Shown here one piece after another: positions 18,129 to 26,096 of a DNA stretch of 64,000 nt. The stretch's first letter is position 1. Each line of letters opens with the position of its first letter. A program made the translations under genes and the position numbers. The notes under the pieces are model-generated. The model was not told where the DNA came from. It searched no databases and saw only the letters and a list, made by a program, of their open reading frames with translations. Source of the stretch: [Clostridium] aminophilum DSM 10710 (GTDB lineage: Bacteria; Bacillota; Clostridia; Lachnospirales; Lachnospiraceae); the NCBI RefSeq assembly GCF_000711825.1, contig NZ_JONJ01000003.1, positions 124,001 to 188,000 on the forward strand, written 5' to 3'.

Positions 18129-19070
18129 ATGGAGATCAAAGCAGTAAAATTCAGAAAAGACGGGTTCTATTCTCAGCCATTTGCATTTGGCGGGGAAGAG
18201 GGACCGGACAAGTTTGACCCTACCATCCGATATCGCGGTACACTCCAGAATTATCTGATTGATACCGGAGAGGAAGTGATCCTGGTTGATACCGGTTTAC
18301 CGTCCGGGACGCCGGAAGAGGTGCCGGATGAAAAAAGCCCGGCATATACCGGAAAGGATATCAGCAGCTACATGGAAGCTTTTGCTGCCCTTGGTTATAA
18401 GCCGGAGCAAGTGACGAAGATTCTTCTTACACATAAACATATTGACCATTCAGGTGAGCTGAGGTCTTTCCCGAACGCAAAGATCTTTGTGAGTGCGGAT
18501 GAAACATCGGCTGATGAGCTGCAGGGACTTTCGAATCTTGAACCGGTTAAATTTACGGACGGTGCATATTATAATTTCCCGGAAAGCCAGAAGATAGGGG
18601 ACGGAATTTATTTTATCAAAGCAAAAGGACACACCTATGGCAATAGCATTGTGATCGTGGAGAAGGATGGATTGTTCTATATGCTTCACGGTGATATCAC
18701 ATATGTGGACGAGGCGCTCTATGAAAACAAGGTTTCTGTTGTTTTTGACGATCTTCCGGCAGCGCGTGAGACACTTGACCGGGTCCGTGAGTTTGTAAAG
18801 AATCATCCGACGGTTTATTGCGGCACCCACACGCCGCAGGGATATGAGAACCTTGAAGCAAAGCGTGTGATGGATCTGGATAATCCGGTGCCTACCGTTT
18901 TGGCTGAGGTGGATTTCTCCGGGGCAGCAGCATCCGGGAAATATGTCTGTTCCATTTGCGGATATGTGTATGATCCTGCGGAGCATGACGGAGTTGCCTT
19001 TGAGGATCTTCCGGATGACTGGAAATGCCCAAGATGCAAACAGAGAAAAGAGAAATTTAACAAGGCTTGA
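18129..19070 (+). CDS. Metallo-beta-lactamase hydrolase fused to C-terminal rubredoxin
   Basis: A 313-residue protein. Residues ~1-255 are a metallo-beta-lactamase fold with the metal motif [10 protein letters not shown] (HxHxDH) and later HGD and GTHTP ligands, closest in style to lactonase-like hydrolases. Residues ~263-313 are a rubredoxin: [12 protein letters not shown] and [11 protein letters not shown], with all four iron-binding Cys. The fusion suggests an electron-linked activity, as in flavodiiron relatives, but no flavodoxin domain is present. GGAGG before ATG 18129 decides among three possible starts (18087, 18114, 18129). Confidence 0.85.
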   Translation: MEIKAVKFRKDGFYSQPFAFGGEEGPDKFDPTIRYRGTLQNYLIDTGEEVILVDTGLPSGTPEEVPDEKSPAYTGKDISSYMEAFAALGYKPEQVTKILLTHKHIDHSGELRSFPNAKIFVSADETSADELQGLSNLEPVKFTDGAYYNFPESQKIGDGIYFIKAKGHTYGNSIVIVEKDGLFYMLHGDITYVDEALYENKVSVVFDDLPAARETLDRVREFVKNHPTVYCGTHTPQGYENLEAKRVMDLDNPVPTVLAEVDFSGAAASGKYVCSICGYVYDPAEHDGVAFEDLPDDWKCPRCKQRKEKFNKA

Positions 19071-19106
19071 TTCCTCAGATTCCTCAATTTGAACGCGTAT
19101 TATACA

Positions 19107-19134
19107 GAGAGTCGTGTAACAGCGGCTCTCTTTT
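19107..19134 (+). terminator. Intrinsic terminator
   Basis: GAGAGTCG pairs with CGGCTCTC (8 bp, one wobble) across an 8-base loop and is followed by TTTT, 37 bp after the MBL-rubredoxin stop. The space to 19346 contains no gene. Confidence 0.75.
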
Positions 19135-19346
19135 GATATCATAACAATCACTCAATTTAAGGATGATCAAATAAAGATAGATGATGTCACTTTTTGTCGG
19201 ACTATACGGAAATGGAAAGTCCTGTAACCCTGCTGTTTGACATCGGGGGTGAAGACAGAGGCAGAGGCGCCGGAACCGGCTGAAGGACGGGACATTGTCC
19301 GCAGGAACATGAAAGAAACACTAAAAATCGATGGAGGATTTGCATC

Positions 19347-19769
19347 ATGAGATTGGATGGATTTGGATTGCTCGTTGATGATATGGCAAAGATGATTCGC
19401 TTTTACAGGGATGTTCTCGGATTCGAAATTAAGGAGGAAGAGAATACGCCTAATGTTTACCTTGTGAAGGATGGAACACTGTTTCTGCTTTATGGCAGGA
19501 AGGATTTTGAAAAGATGACAGGCAGACGATATGAATACATCAAGGGGCTGAATGGTCAATTTGAAATAGCGCTGTACGTCGATACATTCGAAGAAGTGGA
19601 TGAAGCATATAAGAAGGCCGTGGAAAATGGTGCGACATCGGTGCTTGAACCGGAGCAGGAGCCTTGGGGACAGCGAACCTGCTATATCGCGGATCCGGAA
19701 GGCAACCTGATTGAGATCGGCTCATGGAATAAGCCTTATGAAGAGAAGGACCTGACGGAGAAGTGTTGA
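19347..19769 (+). CDS. VOC-family (glyoxalase/dioxygenase fold) protein
   Basis: A 140-residue single VOC module: GLLVDDMAKMIRFYRDVLGF at the N terminus and YIADPEGNLIEIGSW at the C terminus, the paired beta-alpha-beta-beta-beta units of glyoxalase-like proteins. Such proteins bind a metal and act as isomerases, dioxygenases or drug-binding proteins. The sequence does not show which. GGAGG precedes the ATG. A tandem repeat starts 15 bp after its stop. Confidence 0.88.
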   Translation: MRLDGFGLLVDDMAKMIRFYRDVLGFEIKEEENTPNVYLVKDGTLFLLYGRKDFEKMTGRRYEYIKGLNGQFEIALYVDTFEEVDEAYKKAVENGATSVLEPEQEPWGQRTCYIADPEGNLIEIGSWNKPYEEKDLTEKC

Positions 19770-19784
19770 TCGCCCGGCAGATGA

Positions 19785-19950
19785 TCATTTTGCGGCGGGC
19801 GGAACAAAGACGAGAAAAGACTTCGGGGTTGAAGCGGTCGCCGAGTGCTCATTTCGCATCAGGCGGAATGAAGATGAGAAAAGGACTTCGGGGTAGAAGC
19901 GGTTGCCGAGTGCTCATTTCGCTTCGGGCGAAACAAAGTGGAGAAAAGGG
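19785..19950. repeat. Tandem repeat, ~64 bp unit, about 2.6 copies
   Basis: Units start at 19785, 19849 and 19914, each opening TCATTT(T/C)GC and containing GAGAAAAG, ACTTCGGGGT and GCGGT-GCCGAGTGC. The third unit is cut off after GAGAAAAGGG, which serves as the ribosome site of the following GNAT-YoaP gene at 19952. An upstream frame through the repeat stays open, so longer translation products are possible but not needed. Confidence 0.85.
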
Positions 19951-19951
19951 T

Positions 19952-20698
19952 ATGGAATATATAAGAGTTACGATGGAGAATCTTGAAAAAGAGCATATTT
20001 GCTGCGCCATTTCCAGCAATAAAGATGATCAGGTATCATCGAAAAAGGCATGGCTTGCGGATAGATTTGCGGAAGGGCTTGTATTTCTGAAAAGTGTGGA
20101 GCGTGGAAAATGTTTCATAGAGTATCTTCCTGCGGAATATGCCTGGAATCCGATCGAAGCGCCCGGATATATGCATATTGATTGCCTATGGGTTTCCGGG
20201 GCTTTCAAAGGCCATGGATATTCAAACGATCTGCTTTCCGAATGCATTGCTGACAGTAAGGTAAAGGGAAAGAAGGGGCTGTGTATTCTTGCTTCAGCAA
20301 AGAAAAAGCCATTTCTGGCTGATCCGAAATTCTTGAAATATAAAGGTTTTCGAGTTTCGGATGAGGCCGATAATGGGATCCAGTTGTGGTACTTCCCGTT
20401 TGAAATGGATACTGAGAAACCGCTATTCAAGGAATGTGCCAGACATCCCCGTATAGATGAGCGCGGTTATGTTCTCTTTTACACGAACCAGTGTCCGTTT
20501 AATGCAAAATATGTACCGGTTCTGGAAGAAACCGCTGAGAAGAATGGCATATCATTTAAGGCTGTGAGGATTGAAAGCAGGGAAGAAGCTCAGAAAGCAC
20601 CGACTCCGATCACGACGTATGCGCTATTTTGTGATGGGGAGTATGTCACGAATGAGCCGCTGAATGATAAGAAATTTTTGAAGCTTATTAATGGTTAG
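19952..20698 (+). CDS. GNAT acetyltransferase fused to YoaP-like domain
   Basis: A 248-residue protein. Residues ~40-150 form a GNAT acetyltransferase core (MHIDCLWVSGAFKGHGYSNDLL binds acetyl-CoA). From about residue 160 it continues as a YoaP-type domain with the thioredoxin-like Cys in FYTNQCPFNAKYVPVLEE. Proteins of this design occur in many Firmicutes, with unknown substrates. The open frame extends up to 19763, but ATG 19952 follows GAGAAAAGGG and gives the usual N terminus, MEYIRVTMENLE. Confidence 0.85.
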   Translation: MEYIRVTMENLEKEHICCAISSNKDDQVSSKKAWLADRFAEGLVFLKSVERGKCFIEYLPAEYAWNPIEAPGYMHIDCLWVSGAFKGHGYSNDLLSECIADSKVKGKKGLCILASAKKKPFLADPKFLKYKGFRVSDEADNGIQLWYFPFEMDTEKPLFKECARHPRIDERGYVLFYTNQCPFNAKYVPVLEETAEKNGISFKAVRIESREEAQKAPTPITTYALFCDGEYVTNEPLNDKKFLKLING

Positions 20699-20710
20699 GG
20701 AGGAAAAGTA

Positions 20711-21012
20711 GATAAGAATTATGTTTGTCTGCCATGTCAACTGCTTTTATGAATCTTCTAAAGACAGTAATAGTAAGGGCTGTGGGAGTTTTTAGGTGGA
20801 TTTGCAATCCACTTTTAACCCAAGTGATTTTGAGAAAATGTTATTCGGCAGCAGAATATAAGTGATTTTGGAGATGTGACATACAATAAAATATAGCGAA
20901 AGCGCACTTTATCTTAAGTGTGCTTGGCTACCTATGAACAACCCCATCGGGTCGTGTCAAAAGCAGTAAAGATGTGCTGTAGTTTGACACGGGGCGGTGG
21001 GTTTGTTATTTA
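20711..21012 (+). repeat. Structured ~310 bp repeat, copy 2
   Basis: The second copy of the element at 7134-7441. It begins with IRIMFVCHVN in frame with a phosphatase-like start (the ATG is replaced), and keeps GTGGATT/AATCCAC (perfect 7 bp here), GCGCACTT/AAGTGTGC, and CGTGTCAAA/TTTGACACG with an inner AGCA/TGCT helix. Copy differences cluster in loops and the 5' half. It sits 12 bp after the GNAT-YoaP gene and before a PLD-like fragment, so both copies flank accessory DNA. Confidence 0.7.
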
Positions 21013-21067
21013 GAATGGATAATACAGTGACAATTAGGGTGACATCTTAAATACAAAAAATGTCGGT

Positions 21068-21415
21068 TTGAATGACGGTTTGGATTGGAAAAATGTCGCT
21101 AAAGATATGAAAGTGAATTTGCGAAGCTTATTATACGTTATCCAAAAAGTAGTTGATGATTTTAATAATGCAATAGAAATATATATTGTCACGTTTAACA
21201 TTTCAAAGTATCGGGATGGAAAGTTGATCAAGGAGTTAGAAGCGGCTTGTAAAAATGGAACGAAAGTTACTATCGTTACAAATATCCCTAAAAGATTTTC
21301 ATCATATTATAAGGATTGCTATGCTTTATATGCGCACTATGTAATACAAGATTATTTAGGCATACTTAACGCTGAAAAGTTCAATATGCATCTGTCGGCT
21401 TTTTTTAATTTGTAA
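21068..21415 (+). pseudogene. Fragment resembling a phospholipase D-like (HKD) protein
   Basis: A 115-residue frame with YIVTFNISKYRDGKLIKELEAACKNGTKVTIVTNIPKRF, the first beta-alpha unit of PLD-like proteins that accompany helicases and restriction systems. The HxKxxxxD catalytic motif and everything after it are missing, and no ribosome site precedes the ATG. AT-rich composition suggests acquired DNA. I treat it as a truncated gene next to repeat copy 2. It could be a short real gene. Confidence 0.4.
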
Positions 21416-21574
21416 AAATTTTATAGGAAAGTCTCCCATTTTCACTTTCTATTTCATAAATACCACAGGACTTTTTCTAAGTTTCGCGTTATAGCTTTCG
21501 TTTCAAAGATAGATATCCTGTTTCGATTTGTACGTGCTTTTTTATACTCTCTTTTCTGTATTTCTAATAAAACC

Positions 21575-21591
21575 ATGACATTTTGTGACAT
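21575..21591. promoter_or_regulatory. Operator-like palindrome before the WYL regulator
   Basis: ATGACA-TTTTG-TGACAT is a near-perfect dyad just upstream of a TATACT box at 21603 and the regulator's start. A related site (TGACA-TAAGG-TGTCA) precedes the oxidoreductase gene. The shared spacing suggests autoregulation. The wider AAAACCATG/CATGGTTTT arms could also act as a terminator. Confidence 0.55.
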
Positions 21592-21630
21592 GGTTTTTGC
21601 GTTATACTGATATACATGGAGGTGTCACTT

Positions 21631-22527
21631 ATGCAGGAAAGTCGATTATTTAAAATTGTATATTATTTGCTTGATAAAGGGAAAGCCACAGCTCCAGAGT
21701 TGGCAGAAAAGTTTGGGGTTTCGGTTAGAACAATTTATAGAGATATTGATGCCCTTAGCGGAGCAGGTATTCCAATCTATGCGGAAACAGGGTGTAAAGG
21801 TGGCATTTGTTTAATGAATGATTTTGTTTTAGACAAAGCAGTTTTGTCCGAAAAAGAAAAGCAAGAGATATTAGCAGCGTTACAAAGTTTGTCCGTAATA
21901 GGAAATGTCTATGAGGATGCTACGCTTGTAAAGTTGTCTGCACTTTTTAATACTCGTTCTGAAACATGGTTTGAGGTAGATTTTTCAAGGTGGGAAACCA
22001 AAACAGAAGATAATGAAAAATTTGAAACGCTAAAAACGGCGGTCATCCATCATAAATCTGCGGAAATTTCCTATGCAAGTGGCGATGGTCAGTACAGCAA
22101 AAGAAAAGTACAACCGCTAAAATTGTACTACAAAACAAATGCATGGTATTTAAAAGCATTTTGCACCGAAAGACATGACTTTCGTATGTTTAAGCTAAAT
22201 CGGATTTTAAGTATTAAACTTTTGAACGAGGATTTTATCCCCACATCATTCCCGGAAGTTCAGAAAATGCCGTCACAGACTTATGGGAAAGCTGTTCTTC
22301 GCTTTTCCAAAGAAGTAGCCTTTCGTGTTTATGACGAATTTAGTAGCAGCCAAGTGATTAGGCAAGATGATGGATATTTGCTTGTCACGGCTGAAATGAC
22401 AAGAGAACCGTGGCTTATCGGTGGATTGCTTTCATTTGGTACTCAGGTTGAGGTGATAGAGCCTGTGTATTTGAAAACACAGTTAGCGGAAAAAGCAAAA
22501 GAAATTTATGAAATGAATAAAGTATGA
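21631..22527 (+). CDS. YafY-type HTH-WYL transcriptional regulator
   Basis: A 298-residue regulator. Residues ~1-60 form an HTH (KATAPELAEKFGVSVRTIYRDID), and residues ~135-290 carry the WYL ligand-binding domain and C-terminal WCX extension (KVQPLKLYYKTNAWYLKAFC). Such proteins sense small ligands or nucleic acids and repress neighbouring genes. GGAGGTG at 21618-21624 sets the start at 21631 rather than 21616. It is followed directly by the oxidoreductase it probably controls through the TGACA-n5-TGTCA sites. Confidence 0.88.
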   Translation: MQESRLFKIVYYLLDKGKATAPELAEKFGVSVRTIYRDIDALSGAGIPIYAETGCKGGICLMNDFVLDKAVLSEKEKQEILAALQSLSVIGNVYEDATLVKLSALFNTRSETWFEVDFSRWETKTEDNEKFETLKTAVIHHKSAEISYASGDGQYSKRKVQPLKLYYKTNAWYLKAFCTERHDFRMFKLNRILSIKLLNEDFIPTSFPEVQKMPSQTYGKAVLRFSKEVAFRVYDEFSSSQVIRQDDGYLLVTAEMTREPWLIGGLLSFGTQVEVIEPVYLKTQLAEKAKEIYEMNKV

Positions 22528-22539
22528 CATAAGGTGTCA
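22525..22539. promoter_or_regulatory. Operator-like palindrome before the oxidoreductase gene
   Basis: TGACA-TAAGG-TGTCA, a perfect 5+5 dyad, overlaps the regulator's stop codon and sits just before a TATAGT box near 22552. It matches the dyad at 21575 in half-site and spacing. Probably bound by the WYL regulator. Confidence 0.6.
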
Positions 22540-22604
22540 GTATTTATTTGATATAGTATATTTCATAAATAAAAGAAAATAAATAGACGAGAAAGGAAAT
22601 ACTT

Positions 22605-23300
22605 ATGAAGATATTAATTATTAATGGTTCACCATACAAGGAGAACAGCACCACATTAAAAATAACAAGAGCTTTTATGGAGGGGCTGAACGAGACTGCG
22701 GAGATTGTACATACGATTGATTTGGACATAAATCCGTGTCGTGCCTGTTATGCCTGCTGGGTGAAAACAAATGGCAAATGTGTACAAAATGATGAGGCAA
22801 TCACTGTCCTTAATAAAATCCGTGAAGCTGATTTAGTAATATGGTCAATTCCATTATATTGCTACTCTGCTCCCTCGCACTGTAAAGCCCTCATGGACAG
22901 AACCGTTTGCTTTAACTCAGCAGAAATGTATTTGGGGGATGATGAATGTACACACCACTATGGATATGAAGATGGTTCTAAAAAAACAGTGTTGATTTCC
23001 TCTGGTGGTTTGCCCGATGTAAAAGGAAACTTTGATGGACTGGTCTTTCAACTAAAGCGTATGTTTGGCGAAAATACCGCTACAATCTTATGTGCAGAAG
23101 CAGGATTGTTTTTATCACCTGAAACAGAACCCTTGACACTACCTTACCTTGAAGCTGCAAAAAAGGCAGGAACAGAATATAAAGCAACAGGTCTGATTTC
23201 TAAAGATACACAGATGATATTAGATGTTCCAATGATACCAACAGATATGTATATTGCAAATGTAAATGCTACCTTCTCTGCAATGAAAGAAAAGAACTAA
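22605..23300 (+). CDS. Flavodoxin-fold NAD(P)H-dependent oxidoreductase
   Basis: A 231-residue FMN-reductase-type protein: MKILIINGSPYKENSTT binds FMN phosphate, PCRACYACW is the Cys motif of iron-sulfur flavoprotein-like members, and WSIPLYCYSAPSHCKALMDR contacts the isoalloxazine ring. It likely reduces quinones, nitro compounds or disulfide-type stressors in the cytoplasm. GAAAGGA precedes the ATG. It is the apparent target of the upstream WYL regulator. Confidence 0.9.
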   Translation: MKILIINGSPYKENSTTLKITRAFMEGLNETAEIVHTIDLDINPCRACYACWVKTNGKCVQNDEAITVLNKIREADLVIWSIPLYCYSAPSHCKALMDRTVCFNSAEMYLGDDECTHHYGYEDGSKKTVLISSGGLPDVKGNFDGLVFQLKRMFGENTATILCAEAGLFLSPETEPLTLPYLEAAKKAGTEYKATGLISKDTQMILDVPMIPTDMYIANVNATFSAMKEKN

Positions 23301-23619
23301 ATTTACGATACTGTTGATAAGAGCAAAATGATAGATACAAAACCATCTGCCCTAACAAGTAAAATAAAAAAACGATGTTGTGACAGCAGAATAGCCATGT
23401 GCCTAAAGAAAATAAAGTAGCCTAACGGCGGTCAATGGAGTCAATTTAGTACAAAACTAAATTGATTTCTTTTTTATAATCATATACTAAAAAAACGTAA
23501 AAGGTCCTCAATAATTCATATATTTTTACTAATAAAAGATCAATATGACACACCAAAGCGTTATTTGCTTCTATTCAAAAGAGTGTCAAATTCTTCTTCT
23601 GATAATTTTTGAATGTATC

Positions 23620-23840
23620 TATAACTGTCCCTCCGTCCTGCTAGTGGTAAAGTTCTTTTTAATGGACATGAATGGAACAGAATAGATTTAGAACAGATAG
23701 GAGCTTTGATTGAAACTCCTCCACTTTATGAAAATCTTTCCGCAGTAGAAAATTTAGAAGTCCGTGCAAAATTACTGAATATTCCCAAAATCCGAATAGA
23801 TGAAGTCTTAAAAATAGTCGATTTGCAAAATACAGGAAGA
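23620..23840 (+). pseudogene. Fragment of a lantibiotic-protection-type ABC ATPase
   Basis: The plus strand encodes RPASGKVLFNGHEW, IGALIETPPLYENLSA and NLEVRAKLL, then DEVLKIVDLQNTG: the stretch just after Walker A and the Q-loop of BcrA/NisF-like ATPases that export bacitracin or lantibiotics. Both the Walker A and the signature/Walker B parts are absent, and the frame runs into unrelated sequence. It is a deletion remnant. Confidence 0.7.
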
Positions 23841-23950
23841 AGTTATCAGAGAAACAGCGTGATGTAATCTTATTACGCTATTTTCAAGGCATGAGAGACC
23901 AAGATATTGCAGAATTATATCATGTTATTCGTAAAGCAGGCGGATGGTGA
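23841..23950 (+). pseudogene. Fragment of a sigma-70 region 4-like protein
   Basis: KLSEKQRDVILLRYFQGMRDQDIAELYHVIRKAGGW is a region 4 helix-turn-helix of the small sigma-like regulators carried by Tn916-type elements. Only about 35 residues remain, joined on the left to the ABC ATPase fragment and on the right to an IS256 fragment. Confidence 0.6.
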
Positions 23951-24000
23951 GGTCAAATTGACCGATTTGAGGCAAGAAGAGAAAAGAAACCAGCTCACAA

Positions 24001-24330
24001 AATCGTGATGACGAAGGAAAACGTCAGTTCATCCAACAGTTCCTGCAGGAAGACGACATTGAGACCTCTGAGGACATTCAGGATGCTCACAAAGACCTGC
24101 TTGGCGGTACAATTAAGGAGATGATGGAAGCCGAGATGGATAATCACCTCGGATACGAAAAATCCGAGCTTTCCGACTCTGATGACTACCGCAACGGCTA
24201 CATAGATGAGCGCAGACAGAAAAGCTCTTTCACTTTTTATTGCAGAACGGTAGAAACGATCTTGGAGAAGATGGCCACTTTGGGCATATTTCTTTTACAA
24301 TCTGATAAAAAAAAAAGGAATTTCTGATAA
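24001..24330 (+). mobile_element. IS256-family transposase N-terminal remnant
   Basis: About 60 residues (FIQQFLQEDDIETSEDIQDA, then LLGGTIKEMMEAEMDNHLGY and DDYRNGY) match the N terminus of the IS256 transposase seen more fully at 51685. After ~24207 the match stops and unrelated low-complexity sequence follows. No inverted repeats or the other half are present. The gap up to 24507 holds nothing else I can support. Confidence 0.8.
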
Positions 24331-24507
24331 GCGGAATCTTCTTCGAATATGATGTGCTGATTGACTGAATGAAGTATGATATAAGCATGTTGAATTCAGA
24401 GTTCTGGGGTTTCTTGACATAAAATAAACTTCTGCAAGAAATATAAATTTAGATTGTCAAACACTTTGACTTAAGAAGTCATATATTTGTTGAAAGGAAA
24501 TTGCAAA

Positions 24508-25005
24508 ATGAATTTGAAAAATGAACCGTTAACCCCGTCCCGTAGGACCATCCATATTCTATTTGTCTGCCACGGCAGCATCTGCCGTTCACCAATGGCA
24601 AAATACGTTCTTCAGGATATGGTTGAAAAACGGGGCCTCGCGCACCGGTATCAGATCGACTGTGCGGCGATGACCTATGAGGAGATTGGAAATCCGGTGT
24701 ATCCGCCGGTGCGGCAGGTTCTGAATCAGCATGGGATCAGCTGCGACGGATATGCGGCCCGCCATGTACGAGAAGAGGATTATACCGATTTTGATTACAT
24801 CATCGGAATGGATGCGGAAAACATGCGGGATCTTGCCAGGGCATTCGGAAACGATCCGGCCGGTAAATGCTGCCGTCTCCTGGATTTCACAGATGATCCG
24901 AGGGATATCGCGGATCCGTGGTATACCCGCAGATTCAATTACTGCTACGAAGACGTCAAACGCGGATGCGAGGAGCTTTTGCGGAAGACAGAAGGGGAAA
25001 ACTAA
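24508..25005 (+). CDS. Low-molecular-weight protein tyrosine phosphatase
   Basis: A 165-residue phosphatase with the P-loop CHGSICRS (Cys21 nucleophile, Arg27) and the C-terminal general-acid loop IADPWYTRRFNYCYED. It removes phosphate from protein tyrosine, often controlling capsule kinases or heat-shock regulators in Firmicutes. The start at 24508 follows GAAAGGA; a TTG at 24487 is less likely. This is the intact relative of the phosphatase start fragment found in both copies of the ~310 bp repeat. Confidence 0.9.
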   Translation: MNLKNEPLTPSRRTIHILFVCHGSICRSPMAKYVLQDMVEKRGLAHRYQIDCAAMTYEEIGNPVYPPVRQVLNQHGISCDGYAARHVREEDYTDFDYIIGMDAENMRDLARAFGNDPAGKCCRLLDFTDDPRDIADPWYTRRFNYCYEDVKRGCEELLRKTEGEN

Positions 25006-25096
25006 ATAATATCGTACGGGAAGTTTCGTGAGGTTACTACATTGTCGGATGGAAACGCAGAGCAGAAGCAGTTGTTTCTTATCCGGCATTTCTTTA

Positions 25097-25145
25097 TTGA
25101 CAAAATCGACACACGTGTCTAAAATAAAAAACGACATTGGTGTCG
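25097..25145 (+). promoter_or_regulatory. Promoter with two operators for the TetR gene
   Basis: TTGACA (25097-25102), a 17 bp spacer and TAAAAT (25120-25125) form a near-consensus promoter. CGACA-CACG-TGTCT lies inside the spacer (25107-25120) and a second dyad, CGACA-TTGG-TGTCG, follows at 25132-25145, with centres 25 bp apart. The two sites share half-sites, so a dimeric repressor, most simply the TetR protein encoded at 25267, should block its own promoter. Confidence 0.7.
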
Positions 25146-25266
25146 ATTTCACAGGGAGTTCGGCCAAAGCATAATAAAAAACGGAAAGCGTATAAGAAAA
25201 AATGATCATAGGTTTCATGACTTTAACATTGTACAAGTATGAGTACCGGGTATTGGGGAGGTAAAA

Positions 25267-25878
25267 ATGACATCAAAAGGTGAACAGACAAGAAACACGA
25301 TATTGGATGTATCATACGCTCTTTTTGCAGAGAAAGGCTTCAAGCAGGTGACCATGAAGGATGTCTGCGAAGTCACCGGTATGAGCCGGGGCGGACTGTA
25401 CAGTCATTTTTCCGGAACGGCGCAGCTGTTCGAGGCGTTGCTGGAGCGAATTACGGAAAAGGAGTCGATGGATTTTTTCGGAGAGATGAAAAAGGGGATG
25501 TCTGCGACGGACATTTTGGATGGAGCGCTTCTTCTCATGGAGGATGAAATGAATCATCCGGAAGAGTCTCTGAGCATGGCCATGTATGAGTATGCGGAAA
25601 CCGTTGATTGTGGTGTGATGAAACATTTTACCGAAATCAATGAGGATAAATGGACAGAACTGATCCGGTACGGGATAGCTCGCGGAGAATTTCAAAACGT
25701 GGATGTCGATGAAATGGTGAATGTGATTCTGTATTCATATCAGGGTATCCGAATGTGGAGCCGCATTATTCCGATGAATCCGGATAGTTTTCATTCCATT
25801 GTGAGTCATATCAAAAGGCAACTGACTGGATCAGGAAAAGAAGGATCGGGAACGGAAGCAGAACAGAGAGCAGAGTAA
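25267..25878 (+). CDS. TetR-family transcriptional repressor
   Basis: A 203-residue regulator with the TetR DNA-binding helices at residues ~10-55 (ILDVSYALFAEKGFKQVTM and VCEVTGMSRGGLYSHFSG), and a helical ligand domain after it. GGGGAGG precedes the ATG. The promoter carries paired CGACA-n4-TGTCG sites. The C-terminal tail (GKEGSGTEAEQRAE) runs into a repeat region, so it may have been altered by repeat expansion. The hydrolase gene downstream is a candidate target. Confidence 0.88.
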   Translation: MTSKGEQTRNTILDVSYALFAEKGFKQVTMKDVCEVTGMSRGGLYSHFSGTAQLFEALLERITEKESMDFFGEMKKGMSATDILDGALLLMEDEMNHPEESLSMAMYEYAETVDCGVMKHFTEINEDKWTELIRYGIARGEFQNVDVDEMVNVILYSYQGIRMWSRIIPMNPDSFHSIVSHIKRQLTGSGKEGSGTEAEQRAE

Positions 25879-25909
25879 GAGATTGAAATGGAAACAGAGT
25901 AAGAACCAG

Positions 25910-26085
25910 AAGGCAGAGCGGGAAAATGAACGGAAGGCAGAGCGGGAAAATGAACGGAAGGCAGAGCGGGAAAATGAGCAGAAAGTATAGCAGGAGACAG
26001 AACAGAAGCCGGGCGGGAAACTGAACAGAGAGCGGAGCGGGAACCAGAAAGCAGAGCAGAAGACAGAACTGGAAACAGAAAAGGA
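25910..26085. repeat. 24 bp tandem repeat and degenerate tail
   Basis: Three 24 bp units (25910, 25934, 25958) read AAGGCAGAGCGGGAAAATGAACGG, then degraded GCAGAG/GGAAAC-type units continue to ~26085. A 24 bp period keeps reading frame. In one frame it spells a Glu/Arg/Lys-rich helix (AERENERK), but that frame is not joined to the TetR gene and soon hits a stop. The region fills the gap between the TetR and hydrolase genes. Confidence 0.85.
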
Positions 26086-26096
26086 GAAAGAAGGAA

